NCBI RefSeq assembly: GCF_051020765.1
Contig: NC_134941.1
Coordinates: 7,750,001-7,814,000, forward strand
Length of the DNA: 64,000 nt
Direction: 5' to 3'
Source: Lasioglossum baleicum
Lineage: Eukaryota > Arthropoda > Insecta > Hymenoptera > Halictidae
Part shown: positions 1 through 12,045 of the stretch, piece after piece
Numbering within the stretch: position 1 is the stretch's first letter
Layout: every line of letters begins with the position of its first letter
Translations under genes and position numbers: made by a program
The notes under the pieces: model-generated
Database searches by the model: none
Seen by the model: only the letters and a program-made list of their open reading frames with translations
Told to the model about the DNA's origin: nothing

Positions 1-280
1 TGGCCAGCTCCCTGCACGTTTGACGGCCGTCCTCCTTCAAAAGTGTCTTAAGACGATCCTCGTCGCACTTGGAAGTTCGACCGGAACGTAGTGTGTCTTC
101 CAGGCAAAAATTACCATTTTTGAAATTGACAAACCATTTCTGTGCAGTAGATTCCTCTATGACGCCCTCTCCGTACACGGCGCAGATATTTCTAGCTGCT
201 TCGGTGGCGTTCTGGCCTTCATAAAATGCGCAAAACAATAGATGTCGAAAATGGTGATTTTTGCCGCCCGGAAATTCCAT
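1..280 (-). mobile_element. mariner-family transposase, N-terminal fragment cut by window edge
   Basis: The minus strand reads open from an ATG at 280-278 down to base 1, about 93 codons with no stop. The peptide starts MEFPGGKNHHFRHLLFCAF and contains the paired helix-turn-helix signature of mariner transposases: EAARNICAVYG, then QKWFVNFKNGNF, then DTLRSGRTSKCDEDRLK. This is the DNA-binding half. The DDD/E catalytic domain would lie left of the window, so activity cannot be judged. No terminal inverted repeat was recognised just upstream of the ATG (281-480). The reading frame shown is intact, which suggests a young copy. It lies antisense to, and probably inside an intron of, the acyltransferase gene that follows. 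Family assignment is strong; subfamily was not determined. Confidence 0.85.
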
Positions 281-632
281 TTTAGGTTATGTTATGTTAC
301 TCAAGACTACGTTATTCAAGATAACGATTGGAACACGCTTGTAGAGCGGAAAAGCACTTCAGAATGGTGTACACAATTTAAAAAAAAGTAGGCAAATTTA
401 TTCAGAACAAAGCGAAAATAAAACCTCTACAAACTTATGTTACAACCCAATAGATAGTGATACTATTTTTTACCGTCAATTAAGCCACTAAATACAGTTG
501 AAATTACACTACCGTGCAAAAGAAAGAAGCACCCCATATTTAATAGAAAGCGTAAAAAGTCAAATAAGAACACAGTTAGTTTTGAAATCATATTGTATTA
601 TTTTATCCACTATCCTAATTGAAGAAAAAGTA

Positions 633-772
633 TTGTCTGCGGATCTTTATGCAAAATAAAAATTGTCTGCATCGATTGCAAGAAATAGAAACTACATAAA
701 TTGAACGCTATCCAACAATTTTGTATTTCATCTACTCAATTTTGCTAGAAATGCATAAAGATCTGCAGTCTA
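633..772. repeat. short inverted-repeat element, CTAGACTGCGGAT family
   Basis: The left end reads GTCTGCGGATCTTTATGCA and the right end is its inverse, TGCATAAAGATCTGCAGTC followed by TAG. The core is AT-rich and non-coding. It is one of at least nine copies of the same family in this window, so it is most likely a MITE, probably of Tc1/mariner type given the TA-containing ends. Confidence 0.75.
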
Positions 773-1141
773 GTAATGACATTAGAGTTTGAATCTCCTC
801 GAGTTACAATAATAATTTCAATAAAAAATTAGTTTATTTATTTCTCTTCTTGTAGAATCCTTAATCCTCTCTTTTTCTGTAGCAATAATCTTGTAAATAG
901 TAATATTTGTGATAATGAGATTAAGAACAAAATATATATAATAATTAAACTATTCTTGCAATTTATTCTACACTTTCATGTGAATATCTCCTTTCTGCAA
1001 AATGATCTTTCCCGTTTTTGTTTTCCACTGCCATATATTATGGATGTTAAGGAATTGAATAGAAATCCACTTGTGCTTTATTTGTAATTTGCATTCGTCC
1101 ATCAAGATGCGTGATTGCATTATGTAACACACAAGAGTAAA

Positions 1142-1761
1142 TACCCCGACGGCACACCGGCTCGGTTTCAGCCTGGCCCCTGTGCACAAAAGGGCGCGTT
1201 TTCCGCCTGCCGAGGGCTCGAGCCCAGGGCCTGCCGGCCGGGCTAGGATTCAGCCGATTTGCAAGATTGCAAGGGTGCGGGATTCGCGTTCTCATTGCGT
1301 GATAATACAAACACGGGTTTTTTCAGTAGTCAAAAACGCCAAATAAAGGTCAATCTAGGCAGCAATCGCCCTCAAAGGTCTTATTTATTAACTTATTATA
1401 CTTTTGTCGGTAACAAGGGAGACTGCTACGCATTTGCAAAGTACTGCCACATTGATGCGACCCGCCCTGTGTCGCGCATGCGCGAGAAAAGTTGGGCCCA
1501 ATCGAAGCACTGATTGGCCACATTAGTGTGATACCGTGCTGCCCTCTCAAAAACAGGCTGAATCCCAGCCCGGCCGTCAGGCTCTGGGCTCGAGCCCCCG
1601 GCAGGTGAAAATCGCGCCCTTTTGTGCACAGGGGCCAGGCTAAATCGTCCTGATTTGGTCTCAACGCTGAGCCAAGCATTGCGTTAGCCCGTAACGTGTC
1701 GGGCTGGGGCTCGGCTAGCTGGGTCCGGCGGTGGGCTCGGGCAGACTGTGCTGTCGGGGTA
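1142..1761. mobile_element. composite GC-rich foldback element flanked by TA
   Basis: The outer ends are TA plus CCCCGACGGCACA (from 1142) and, inverted, TGTGCTGTCGGGG plus TA (to 1761). Inside lie two 86-bp inverted arms, 1170-1255 and 1556-1641, about 90% alike. Each carries GGGCTCGAGCCC or a close variant, and CGCGCCCTTTTGTGCACAGG or its inverse. The loop (1256-1555) begins with about 150 bp related to the TTAA element at 37005-37569. It is strikingly GC-rich against the surrounding AT-rich DNA. It has no coding capacity and is best explained as a non-autonomous DNA transposon containing older repeat sequence. Confidence 0.7.
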
Positions 1762-2060
1762 GATTAACATGCCTGTAAAGTTTTGTTGATAAATGATACA
1801 AGAAATTAATGTAAAAAGCATGGAAATTTTTGTGTATTGAAGATAATATTACTTTTATTCCTTAAAAACGACTGCGGAATGCGGGATTGGAGGAATTAAT
1901 AAAGGAGAGTGGTGTAAAGAGCGTCTAAATATAATACTAACAAAAGTCACAATTTGTACATAAATCTTGGGTGTTCAGTAACGGCTGTTTTATGGATGTG
2001 AAATTTCAATGGGTTTTTAATAAGCATCAAAGGATAATGGAATTGTAATTGAACTTTCAG

Positions 2061-5000
2061 GATTTCCCATCGCCCTTATCCATAGGTACACCCTCTACGG
2101 AAAGAGTCCAATTGCTCAGCATTTGTTTTTCACGAGTTCCGGCCTTTTGCTTTGCTACTGGAATTACGGTAATTATTTTCGTTTTGATTTCTATTAAAAT
2201 ATTATTTGGGAAAATAAATTTTAAGTCGTGCCAGATTTCGTGAAATATTTTTCGTTCGCGACAATTTTTTTAATGCCTTTATGATTGAATTTACGTAACA
2301 TAGAAAGTGATGAATTTTAATGATGAAAAATTTTAGTTGAATTTTATTAAGTCTACAGGTGTGTCGTGATTAGGCTACAATAAATAAATATGAGTAACTC
2401 ATGTTTATGTATCTTACAGGTAGGGCAAAGTCTATCCTCCTTCGTATTATCTGTCCGTGGCAGTTGTTTCTATTTTTTGTAAAATATTTCGAATTTTATC
2501 TAAATGAACTTTTTGACGTATATAGTTGATTTTACATTATTCTTACCAGTCTACAGACAGGGCGCTGTAGGTATATTTACTTACAGGAGTGTCACTTTAT
2601 AAAAATTAAAACTTATATGAACTGAAAAATATGAATTCAGTGTAGCTGACCTTATGGAACCATTATTTTTATAAACATACTTTTTCAGTCCAACTTTTTT
2701 AGTACAATTTTTAGTTAGAAATTATACATTCCTGCAGGTATTGGCTGAGGAGAAACCAATACAACAATTTTCAACAATATCTTCACCGATTATTAAGGTA
2801 ATCGTATTTTGACTACAGAGACTATATTTGCTTTTTTGCACTTGCAGCGTACAATTTTTTTAATTAGTTCAAATTTAGAAATGTTTCTACAAAAGAATTT
2901 TTCAATGTCACCGTAATTAGTCATCGTTCTCACAATCGGTATAAAATTAATAAGATTGTTTTCTCGATAATAGAATTAACATGAAGCTTTTTTGAAAAAT
3001 AGAATAGGAAGAACATTTTTAATGATCTCGCGCTAACAGTTTCAAATTTTTTAAAATAATTGGATATACAATAAGTTTCATTATGCAGGACAGTTTGAAT
3101 AATTACTGTACAAATCATAAATAATATCATTGCAAATGTAGCGGATAATGATACAGCAAAATTTTGTTTGTAATTGCATTATTCACAGGTACAGTATTAA
3201 TGCGCATATGGCAAGCACTTTACAGCAATGTGTGTTTGTAAAACGATTCTTTATTCATTTAATAAAGTATTAAACTATTGACGTCGAAACATATATCATT
3301 GAAACAGTTCGATATAATTTTTTGATCGACTAATAAATTCAGGCTAAAATGACATTCGTTTAGAAACAATGCAAGTAAAAAATTGTCTTCGAAAATTCTT
3401 GGAAACGAAATGTTGCCTAACAGTATTACTTTATGCAATCTTTATGCTGATCTTTATGCAAATTCTCATTCCACGAACTATTTCATAAAAATCCGAAAAA
3501 ATAACCTCGTGCGTCAACTAGCTTTTTTGTCAGATAATGGCGCAATTAATTTTGTTAATATGCTCGTCTTCTTGCATTTTGCAAACTTGCATACAGATCT
3601 GCAATCTACTTATGAATGTCTTCTTGGAAAGAGAATCGTTTGTCATACGACAACACGTGTGCAATATTGAAGTCGATATTACTGCGACTTACACAAGCAC
3701 ACGTAACAAACATTTTGTGTCCAAGTTTTCCCGTTGTGGACGAATAAATTTTGCAATAAAAATACCGTTAAATATCTATTTTTTGATGTTAAGGTAATAT
3801 CATTCACGCAGCTTTTAAGTTTCGTTATCGTTTTGTGAATTCCAGTTTTAATCATAAAACAGTAGCAAGCTTTTCGCAGATCATCATTATCATGATTTTG
3901 CTATATATCTTAACATTCTGTAGCCCGTTTAAGTCATGTCTCTTTAAAGTGACGCTTTTGTAAGTACGTAATGAGTAGAATTAATTAGGAAATCACCCTA
4001 ATGAGCATAGGTCAGGCCTGGGCAACTTGCGACTCGCGAGCTGCGGACTTCTCTTCCCACTCCTGGGTCCTCCCCACCAAACTCCTGCAGAGTGTAGGAA
4101 GGGTTTGGGGAGTTGATAGTGGGGAAGAAGTTGTCCGGGCCTGGTAATCGTTTTTAATGCATTTTTTGGTAAAAATGATCTTATAACAAATGTATGCTGA
4201 GCAAATATTGGAACAAATCTCGGAAGCTGTTTGCACACAGGTAGTGCGACGTAATTTGCAATGTAATTGGAAATGTTGTGTATTGTACTTTCATATTATT
4301 TGAAACACCTATGTTTCGTTATTGCTTTTGACGTGTCAAATATTATTAATAATACTAATAATGTTCGCAGGATTGAATACTATTCATTCAGGCACAGCAA
4401 TATGCGTTACTTATCTTATTTTGAAGTTTCTCGGAGGAACAACTATATCAGTGATTGCCACCTTAATCTTCAACATGGCGTATCTACTATGCGGTATGGA
4501 AACATTGTTATATTGTTCGTTGGAAAATTATTTGATAATCCGTTTTGCGTGAAAATTTTAACTTCCGTGTCACTATCGTAACGTTAAACCTACCGAGCAA
4601 TTAAAATTTACTGCCACATGTTTATAAAAAAATCTATAAAAAAACAAAGTTTTTAAAATAGGTTTAATTTTGTGGTACAGTAGGACCTCGATTAACTGGC
4701 TTGATCGGGAGACAAACAGCCCGGATAAATTAAGGCCCGATGGATAATCGAGACCCGAGGAAATAATTCAAATGTACGTTATATTCCAAAATGAATTTTT
4801 TATTTTTGAAAATTTATTTCCCTTCATAACATGATCATATTTAAATGCATATTTGTTTATAATCGGGATCCGGTTAATCGAGGTTCTACTGTGTGTATTT
4901 CGTAGATATTTCTTTAATAGTGACACAGATAAAATAAGGAGTTCATGTGGCAACCGTATGATAAATTATACGTCCATAGTATATGATTAGGATAAATATG

Positions 5001-8000
5001 TCAGTCAAGGATTCAGATGGTCTAACAGTCTAACAAGTTAAGCGTGATGTCTGACAAATAATAATCATTAGTAGACTGCGGATCTCTATGCAAAATAAAA
5101 TTCCCATGTATCATTTGCAAAGAAAGGCAGTTGAGCGGAAATGTATTTGTTCTGTTAATAATTTCAATCATATAATGGAAAATGGAATTAAACTTTTTAA
5201 CGTTGTCTTAACTAACGCTTTTTAAGTGACGTATGAATAATATACTTTTACTTTATTCGCATGAAGATCCACGGTTGACAAATGACTAGACTCCGGATGT
5301 TTATGCAAAATAAAAATTTTGTGCACCAATTGCAAGAGCAGGAGCTAAATATAAATTTGTATTCTTCGTTAATAATTTTAATGCGGTGAAAATAATATAT
5401 TCACACTATTACAGTCTTTTAATATTTTCACTGCCTTAAATTGCACTTGCTCATTTCTGTTATAAATGCATAAAATCCGGAGTCTACAAATGACAAGTGG
5501 AACTACAACATTAAACTCTTAAAGGAGATACTAATGTTTATTTTCACCTTCGCCAGGATATTACACGACAGCTACGGTTGATTACGACATAAAGTGGACC
5601 ATGCCACAGTGTGTGTTAACATTGCGGTTAATTGGTCTCGCGTTCAATGTGCTCGATGGCCGACAACCTGACGTACGTAATACAGATTGAATACTTCAAT
5701 GTCTCATAAATAATCGCGTTTTTTAATCCACTGTCATCAGTGATACGGTCATTTACATACTTAAACGGTGTGTTTGAAGGATGTTGGAAGAACAAAAATT
5801 ACAAATAAAATTTTTTCAGTCCATAAAAAGTATTAGAACGAAAACTAGATGTCTTAAAAAATTTCAAGAACAATTTCGCCGAACCGTATCACTTTGATAA
5901 TTTGATTAATAATTGATACATAACATTTTTATCTTAGACTTACCACGATTAATCTTCCATCTCTTTTATTAATGCACTATTGCATTAATTTTATTAATGC
6001 ACTGTTGCAGCTAATGGCACTATTTTATTTTACTTATAAATATTATGGTAATATTGCGTATACTGCATTTTTGAAGATATATAATTAATCTGATGAATAT
6101 CATTTCGATTGCTAAATTCCTGAATCGCTTTCCTGCAGCCACAAAAGAATGTAACAATAACTCACAATTGTGAAAGAATTCTTCACTAATGTTGCAATAA
6201 TAAACTTAACTCGTGAATCACTGTGAAGAGAGGACGTATACAACTTTGGCGAAAGGACGGTTTATGAACGACTGGCCAATGGTTAACTGCTAACCCTAGG
6301 CTGCATCTCTCTTCTTATTCGATTACATGCACGCAACAGTCTCGTTCTTACAATTACTGCTGGCCGTTCTGAATTCTATTTTATTAGGGCTAAAGAATTA
6401 CGTAATACGAGGAGCTATAATTCACCAATTCTGGAAATAATCGATTGAAATTGTATTAATTATCACAACGTTAGACTATAAAATGTAACCGGCGACGTAG
6501 CGTCACCCAAAAAAGAAATACGATTTAATAAACATAGTATTAGAAATATTATAAACAATTTATAAAAAGCGCTTCTCTGAAATTAGAAGCCTGAAGCAGA
6601 GTTAAAGTTCGCTGAACAGTATAGTTGTCGTTCCAGGCAAAATTATCCGCGTCGCAGAGGGAAGTGGCCTTAAAAGAGCAACCAACAATTTTAGAAGTTG
6701 CAGCGTTCGCATACTTTCCGGGATCTTTCCTTGTCGGACCACAATTCAATATGAAAAGGTACTTGGACTATGTAAATGGGCGCCTGATGGTTGACGTAAG
6801 TTATATTTAAATGAAATGTAATTAATCAAGGCAAAACAAAAATAAATTCAGTATAAAATAATTTAAATCGGGATCGACCGGTGCGTCTGATCATGACTGG
6901 CCGATTCTACTTGCAAATACTAATACGTGGGAACTTCAACGGATTTCCGAAGAAATGATTTTTCATTAGTGTTTTTACTAGAAAAATATTTTTTAAATAA
7001 TTATGGTGTTTTTTAAATCATTACTGTTGCTATATAGTTACATGTATATATAATTATTAGACGCCGGATGTTTATGCAAAATGAAAAGTTTGCGCATCAA
7101 TTGCAAGATGCAGGAGCTAAATATAAATTTATATTCTTCATTAATAATTTTAATGTGATGAAAATAATATATTAATACTCTCAAAATCTTTTAATATTTT
7201 CACTGTTTTAAATTGCACTTGCTCATTTTTGCTCATGAATAATTATATATTAGTCAACAATAACGATATAGAAAATACCAAAATTATTATGAAAAATATG
7301 TTATTCACGAATACAGATAAAATTGTGCTAATTAAAGCACTGAAGAAATAGAACACTTTTTTGGCTTCGTAGACTCGATATCGATCGTAAATATCGAGTT
7401 CGTAGAACGATGTAGCTAATAATAGTTGTGCAAATATGATTGGCTTCCACCTTTTACGTTTTCAGATTTCCAAGAACGGACAATTGCCACCTTGCGTCTT
7501 TCCTGGAATTTCACGTGTACTCATTGGATTTGTATACATAACACTCTACCAATTAGGAACAATGTACACTTCGGATGAATACGTCCTAAGTCTCCAATTC
7601 CAGAAACTGTCGTTCTTTAAACGGCTTCTCGTAATTGGTTTCTGGGGGCATGTAAATATGTACAAATATATTGGTTGCTGGCTGTTTACTGAAGGAGTGA
7701 GTACAATTAATAATTCTTTGCATGCTTCTGGTACTCCATTACATTATTTAACATCATTATTATTGTTTCAGGTCTGTACAACATTTGGTTTGACATACAC
7801 TGGAAAGAATGAGAAAGGTGACTACCAGTGGAACGGTTGTGAAAATGTGAAATTGTACACCTTTGAAACAGCGAATCGGTTCAATCATTATATTATGTCG
7901 TTCAATACGAACACTAACAATTGGTGTGCAGAATATGTTTACAAGAGATTAAAATTCTTGGGGTCGAAGCTGTATAGTCAATTTTTCACGTTACTTTTCC

Positions 8001-8809
8001 TTGCACTTTGGCATGGATTCCATTCAGGATACTATGTTTGCTTCTTCCTTGAATTCATCATCATGTATGCTGAGAAAGACGTAAGTTAATTCATATGGTT
8101 TTCTAAGGTCAAATAATTGACTTTTGGCTCTTACAGATGGTTAATCAGTTGCCAGTAAACATGATAAAGCACTAATAAAAAAATGAGTTTCTAAATATAC
8201 ATAAAAGCCTAGTCACATCCTGCATGCAAATGCATTATGCGCATTTTTCGTATATCATTTCCTTATTTGCATGCGCGGTTATTTAACCCCTTGCCTTACG
8301 ATCTATTTTACGGTTTCAGTAATTAGAACCTTTTTCGTAGATCGTAATTTCCTAAAAATGGAGAATATTGATATAAATTGTATGCCTATATGTTCTCCAA
8401 TAGTTGTATATTAACAAAACCAAAATAGAATTTTATTTCGATTTAAAGGAAATTATTAAAATATATTTTTATCAGAATCTGTTCAGAATCTTCATCACGA
8501 GTATGTTTTATTAAAATTCTTTTGTTTATTTTTCAGCTGACCTCGATATTCGAGAAGCAGGAGAAGCTGCAAAGTTGGATGAAAGCTCACATCGAGCTTC
8601 GAATGTTATTCGCAGCGGTTACGTTCGTCTACACATTTGTCTTCATGGGCTACAGCGTCGTTTGTTTCCATCTTTTATCGTTCTCCCGTTACAATCAAGT
8701 CTACTCTTCCATTTATTACTGCGGTCACATAATCTACCTGACCTACCCGCTGGTCTCTATACTGATTAAGAAGATGCTTCTTAAAAAACGTCCGACGAAG
8801 GTGGATTGA
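2061..8809 (+). CDS. nes: MBOAT-family lysophospholipid acyltransferase (LPCAT3/MBOAT5, fly nessy type), 5' incomplete
   Basis: Seven exons join in frame: 2061-2168, 4371-4493, 5557-5672, 6637-6795, 7466-7696, 7772-8080, 8537-8809 (stop TGA 8807-8809). All introns are GT-AG. The product is a multi-pass ER enzyme that re-esterifies lysophospholipids, chiefly lysophosphatidylcholine, with polyunsaturated acyl-CoA. Family landmarks are visible in order: GFPIALIHRYTLYG, DYDIKWTMPQCVLTLRLIGL, FLVGPQFNMKRY, GCWLFTEG, the conserved FNTNTNNW box and the catalytic-histidine box LALWHGFHSGYY. Then comes a terminal membrane segment and the lysine-rich tail KKMLLKKRPTKVD, resembling an ER-retention tail. 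About 440 residues are visible. The first exon is entered in phase 1, so at least one N-terminal exon lies upstream. Family is certain; naming within LPCAT3/MBOAT5 is by overall similarity. Confidence 0.93.
4013..4144. repeat. short inverted-repeat element in acyltransferase intron 1
   Basis: The ends CAGGCCTGGGCAACTT and AAGTTGTCCGGGCCTG are inverted copies of each other, and the middle is GC-richer than the host intron. Fragments with the shared motif GGGCAACTTCTTCCCCG or GAGCAACTTCTTCCCCG recur at about 44216 and 51236. This is probably a non-autonomous DNA element; the superfamily was not determined. Confidence 0.6.
4678..4891. repeat. pogo-like inverted-repeat element
   Basis: The left end CAGTAGGACCTCGATTAACT and the right end AGTTAATCGAGGTTCTACTG (differing slightly in the copy here) are inverted. 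This is the classic pogo/Tigger-type terminus, CAGTAGAACCTCGATTATCC. Decayed relatives lie at about 24320-24400, 30433-30560, 38190-38320, 41770-41860 and 42690-42860. Confidence 0.65.
5071..5275. repeat. CTAGACTGCGGAT-family inverted-repeat element
   Basis: The left end GTAGACTGCGGATCTCTATG pairs with the right end CATGAAGATCCACGG. It lies in the intron between the second and third visible acyltransferase exons, about 10 bp from the next copy. Confidence 0.6.
5286..5487. repeat. CTAGACTGCGGAT-family inverted-repeat element
   Basis: The ends CTAGACTCCGGATGTTTATG and TGCATAAAATCCGGAGTCTA are inverted. The interior (ATTGCAAGAGCAGGAGCTAA and following) is shared with the truncated copy at about 7055-7235, so the two are the same subfamily. 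Confidence 0.7.
7055..7235. repeat. CTAGACTGCGGAT-family element, right end degraded
   Basis: It starts TTAGACGCCGGATGTTTATG and its interior matches the copy at 5286-5487. The right terminal repeat breaks off after GCTCATTTTTGCTCATGA. It is intronic. Confidence 0.55.
8283..8505. repeat. TTAACCCCTTGCC-family element in last acyltransferase intron
   Basis: It begins TTAACCCCTTGCCTTACG and runs through the same interior as the copy ending at 23754, read in the opposite direction (for example ATGTTCTCCAATA and CTTCATCACGAG). The far terminus is missing. This is probably a TTAA-target (piggyBac-like) non-autonomous element. Confidence 0.6.
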
Positions 8810-9800
8810 AAGAAACGAACTTCTCCTTTTTACAATAAAGGGAAACTAACATGTGATACGTTTTTTGGTGCTTAAAGCAGTCTTGTTACAAAGATGAGAA
8901 AACAAATGTTTTATGTACAAAGAACTTTTATATACTGTGTTTTTGCGCGGGACGAGTATGTCCTCGGATATTTTGAGAATTTATAGGAGCGAGCTTTCAG
9001 CTGATTTTAACGAAACTATTATACAGAGTTTTAGCTTGAAATGTTCGATGCGTACTTGTTTTTACGGGTCATCTTGATGTTAAGGCGAAATTGCACTCCA
9101 AAGTGTAGTATTAATACAGAGAAGCTAATGTAACGGCATTACTCAAAAAGTATAGGACAGCCTATACATACACGGTACCAAAAAGTTGTTTATTTACAAC
9201 TGTTGAGCTTGTTTTATTAGATTTCAGAGAAACAATATTTCACTATAGATACATTAAAAAAGTATGAGGTGAAGTTTTTAAGAAGACACGTGTAAATAAA
9301 TCTACACAAGTTGTCCCCAGTTATAATTTTTTTGTTTAGCCGAAATGTAGAATTTTATCCATGTCAATAGTTTGTTTCGTTGGAAGCTAAAGATTGTTAA
9401 ATATGTTTGTTTAGAAGGTTTATCTTGAATGTACATATAATTCTGAACATATGCTTTACCGCCTTATTTAATTAGGAACTAATTCAGGTTTTGTAAGTAG
9501 TTCTCAGTGATTATGTGTAGAAAATTTAAGCTTTTGCCTTATCATATCATGTGAAGTGAATATTTTAAAAAGGATTTTAAGAAGAAAGAATATCATTCAA
9601 CGAGCCTGTTGTTTTAAATTGAAATGGAACACTATATTTCTGATATCGATATTTCACTTTTGGGATAAATGTAAATTTATAACGAACATAGAATTCTTGT
9701 CTTGAACAATAAAGTAGCTCGAACATAGTATAAGGCAAGGGGTTAATAATGTTTACCAGATCAATGTATAATAGTACATGTAATACATCAATTAGATATT
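8810..9800 (+). other. probable 3' UTR and downstream flank of the acyltransferase
   Basis: This is AT-rich non-coding sequence. Candidate polyadenylation signals AATAAA occur at about 8834 (ACAATAAAGGG) and 9708 (ACAATAAAGTAG). A TAAGGCAAGGGGTTAA terminus at 9731-9746 is the inverse of the end seen at 8283. Confidence 0.45.
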
Positions 9801-10188
9801 ACTTTTATTCAGTATCTTGACCGCGTGTTTAGCTAGCCTACTAAGCCGAGACTAATATTAATTTGATGTAAGCCTTCACTGATCAATGGTGTATTATTTC
9901 TTTTATTGTAGTGATCATCTACTCAATTGTTCTTTCCATAAAATATAAAAAGGATTCAAGCACTCCTTTAACGCACAGCTTCAATGTTAACTGTAAGCGT
10001 ATTTTCATAAATTTATGTGGCTCGAAATGGGACTACTTAAAGGAGTATTTGCATCTATGATGATATAATATCTTGTTATTTGGTGTAGTGTTTCATTTGT
10101 AAGGGATATTTGTGATATAACAGTAAGTGTTGTTTAAATTGATGAATGGAAAATGATATGACCAACAGTTCACCATTTCGTGAGTGTA

Positions 10189-10404
10189 TTAACACTAAAC
10201 CTACCAACCATCAAAAGTGACTAATGTGTATGGTATTATAAAAATAACAAGATTAAATTTATTTATATTTTGTGCGATTTTTACTATAACATATACTCGA
10301 GTCAAAAAATGTATTCAATCAATTACCATGGAAACACCTTTACAATCTCAATAATTGTCAAATAATAAAATGGGTCATTGACCTCGTGGTAGGTTTAGTG
10401 TTAA
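10189..10404. repeat. TTAA-flanked MITE with ends CACTAAACCTACCA
   Basis: The left end TTAACACTAAACCTACCA and the right end TGGTAGGTTTAGTGTTAA are perfect inverted repeats of 18 bp, including the TTAA target. The interior is AT-rich and non-coding, 216 bp in all. TTAA target duplication is the hallmark of piggyBac-type transposition. A partial relative, GTTAAACCTACCG, lies at about 4582. Confidence 0.8.
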
Positions 10405-11700
10405 TAAAGCATGTTTATCACTAATTGCATTTGCTCAAATATTTTGACTATGAATATACATGTTTGAAGCAGGCTTCTTGTGAAACTCCTTTAACATAAT
10501 GGACGACTGACAATACATTTTACTAATATGCTGTTATGCGCAGCTTGAATGAGAAGCACTTGTACCAAAGTCCGATAACAATAAATTATTGATTATCGAG
10601 TACGACTGATAAACATGCTTGGTTATATATACGTATGAAATAATTTATCTATTTCAATTTTGTGCATTGCCAATAATCACTCTTAAACGTATATTGAATG
10701 TTATCGCCATTGAATTCAAAGGAATTTTCAATGTGACTGATTAAAAAGTAAAATATTATTTTTCATACTTATATAGAACTATATTATTAAGAAAATTTCA
10801 TTATTCGTGGTAGAAGTTGCAGAGGAAATTTTGTTTATAACGAAAAGAGTACTCAGGGTTGTTTTTAGACATGTAGTTCCCAGAGTACACGCTTTTCGAA
10901 TTATTTTTGATAAAAAATTAATTAGCTGAATATTTAGAAAAATGCAATGATCATTATCATATAAACTTGAATAGCTGAATCTACAATGTGCAGAAACGTA
11001 TAAAAGTGACAGTAACTACACGATGTATAAATTAGTTTAATGTATCAAGAGTGATTCTGTCTGATTGGCATTTGAAACTGTATTAGAAAATTTTTGTAAA
11101 ATCGGTTCGGCAAAGTGCCCGGAATTCTTATTGTTAAATTATGTTATTAACTTGGATGAAAAATTAGCTATGTGTATATGTGAGCGAAACTTTTACACGT
11201 ATGTTTAAACATTATGATTAGTCATAGAGAAATTTATTTTCGATGAAACTGTTTCCTTTCCACAAATATTTACCCTATCTTCCAATCTCTTCTTTTAGAA
11301 ATAAAATTGTTTTAACATAAATGAAATCTTTATTGCAAAGTGTACGAAAGGTATAACGAGTATTTTGGAGAAAAAAAATACTCCTAAATAATACTTACTG
11401 CTAGACCAGGCATGCACAACCGAGAACGTATTAGCCCTTGAATAACAATTTCATTGAATATTTAACCATCCACGATCACCTGTCATGTCAATAACGCGTG
11501 TACTTAGCGCGTGTTTAAATATATATGTATTTATACATGCTGCGTCTACACGTGTATTACAACATTCGTGGAGCTTGCATACGTAAATACCTGTAAATAA
11601 TTTCTAACCGTAATAATTTTCAGTAAATACTGCCAGAGATGAATTAGTTATTATTCATTCCCCGACACATATTTACATTTATTGATGAAAAATCAAGAGC

Positions 11701-12045
11701 ATTGGATATTCATTACAGCAGCAAATGATTCGTGCCGCTTTCCCCATAAGACGCAATGTTAGTTCCGGCACGAATTATTTGCTCTTCGTAAACGTCCGTA
11801 CAGCGCCATTTCATGCAGCGGCAAAACGCTCAAACTGTTTGCCAAATGTTACCGACAGAGTCGGTATCAGCGCCATCTAGCGGTAGGTTCGGAATTAAAT
11901 TTGGCTAACAGTTTGAGCGTTTTGCCGCTGCATGAAATGGCGCTGTACGGACGTTTAGGAAGAGCAAATGATTCGTGCCGGAATTTGCATTGCGTCTTAT
12001 AGGAAAAGCGGCACGAATCATTTGCTGCTGTAATGAATATCCAAT
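11701..12045. mobile_element. 345-bp near-perfect foldback (long inverted repeat) element
   Basis: The two 146-bp arms, 11701-11846 and 11900-12045, are inverted copies with few mismatches. They begin ATTGGATATTCATTACAGCA and include CGTGCCGCTTTCCC, TTTCATGCAGCGGCAAAACG and CGTACAGCGCCATTTCATG. The 53-bp loop holds a second small hairpin, TACCGACAGAGTCGGTA, followed by GCGCCATCTAGCGG. There is no coding capacity. The high arm identity suggests recent origin or gene conversion. Confidence 0.8.

Larger units (their letters stand above)
281..2060. other. non-coding stretch upstream of first visible acyltransferase exon
   Basis: No convincing exon is seen here. It holds an inverted-repeat element at 633-772, the composite GC-rich palindrome at 1142-1761 and AT-rich sequence. 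If the acyltransferase 5' exon lies left of the window, this is intron. I searched for an upstream exon ending in phase 1 with a glycine codon and found none I could support. Confidence 0.6.
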
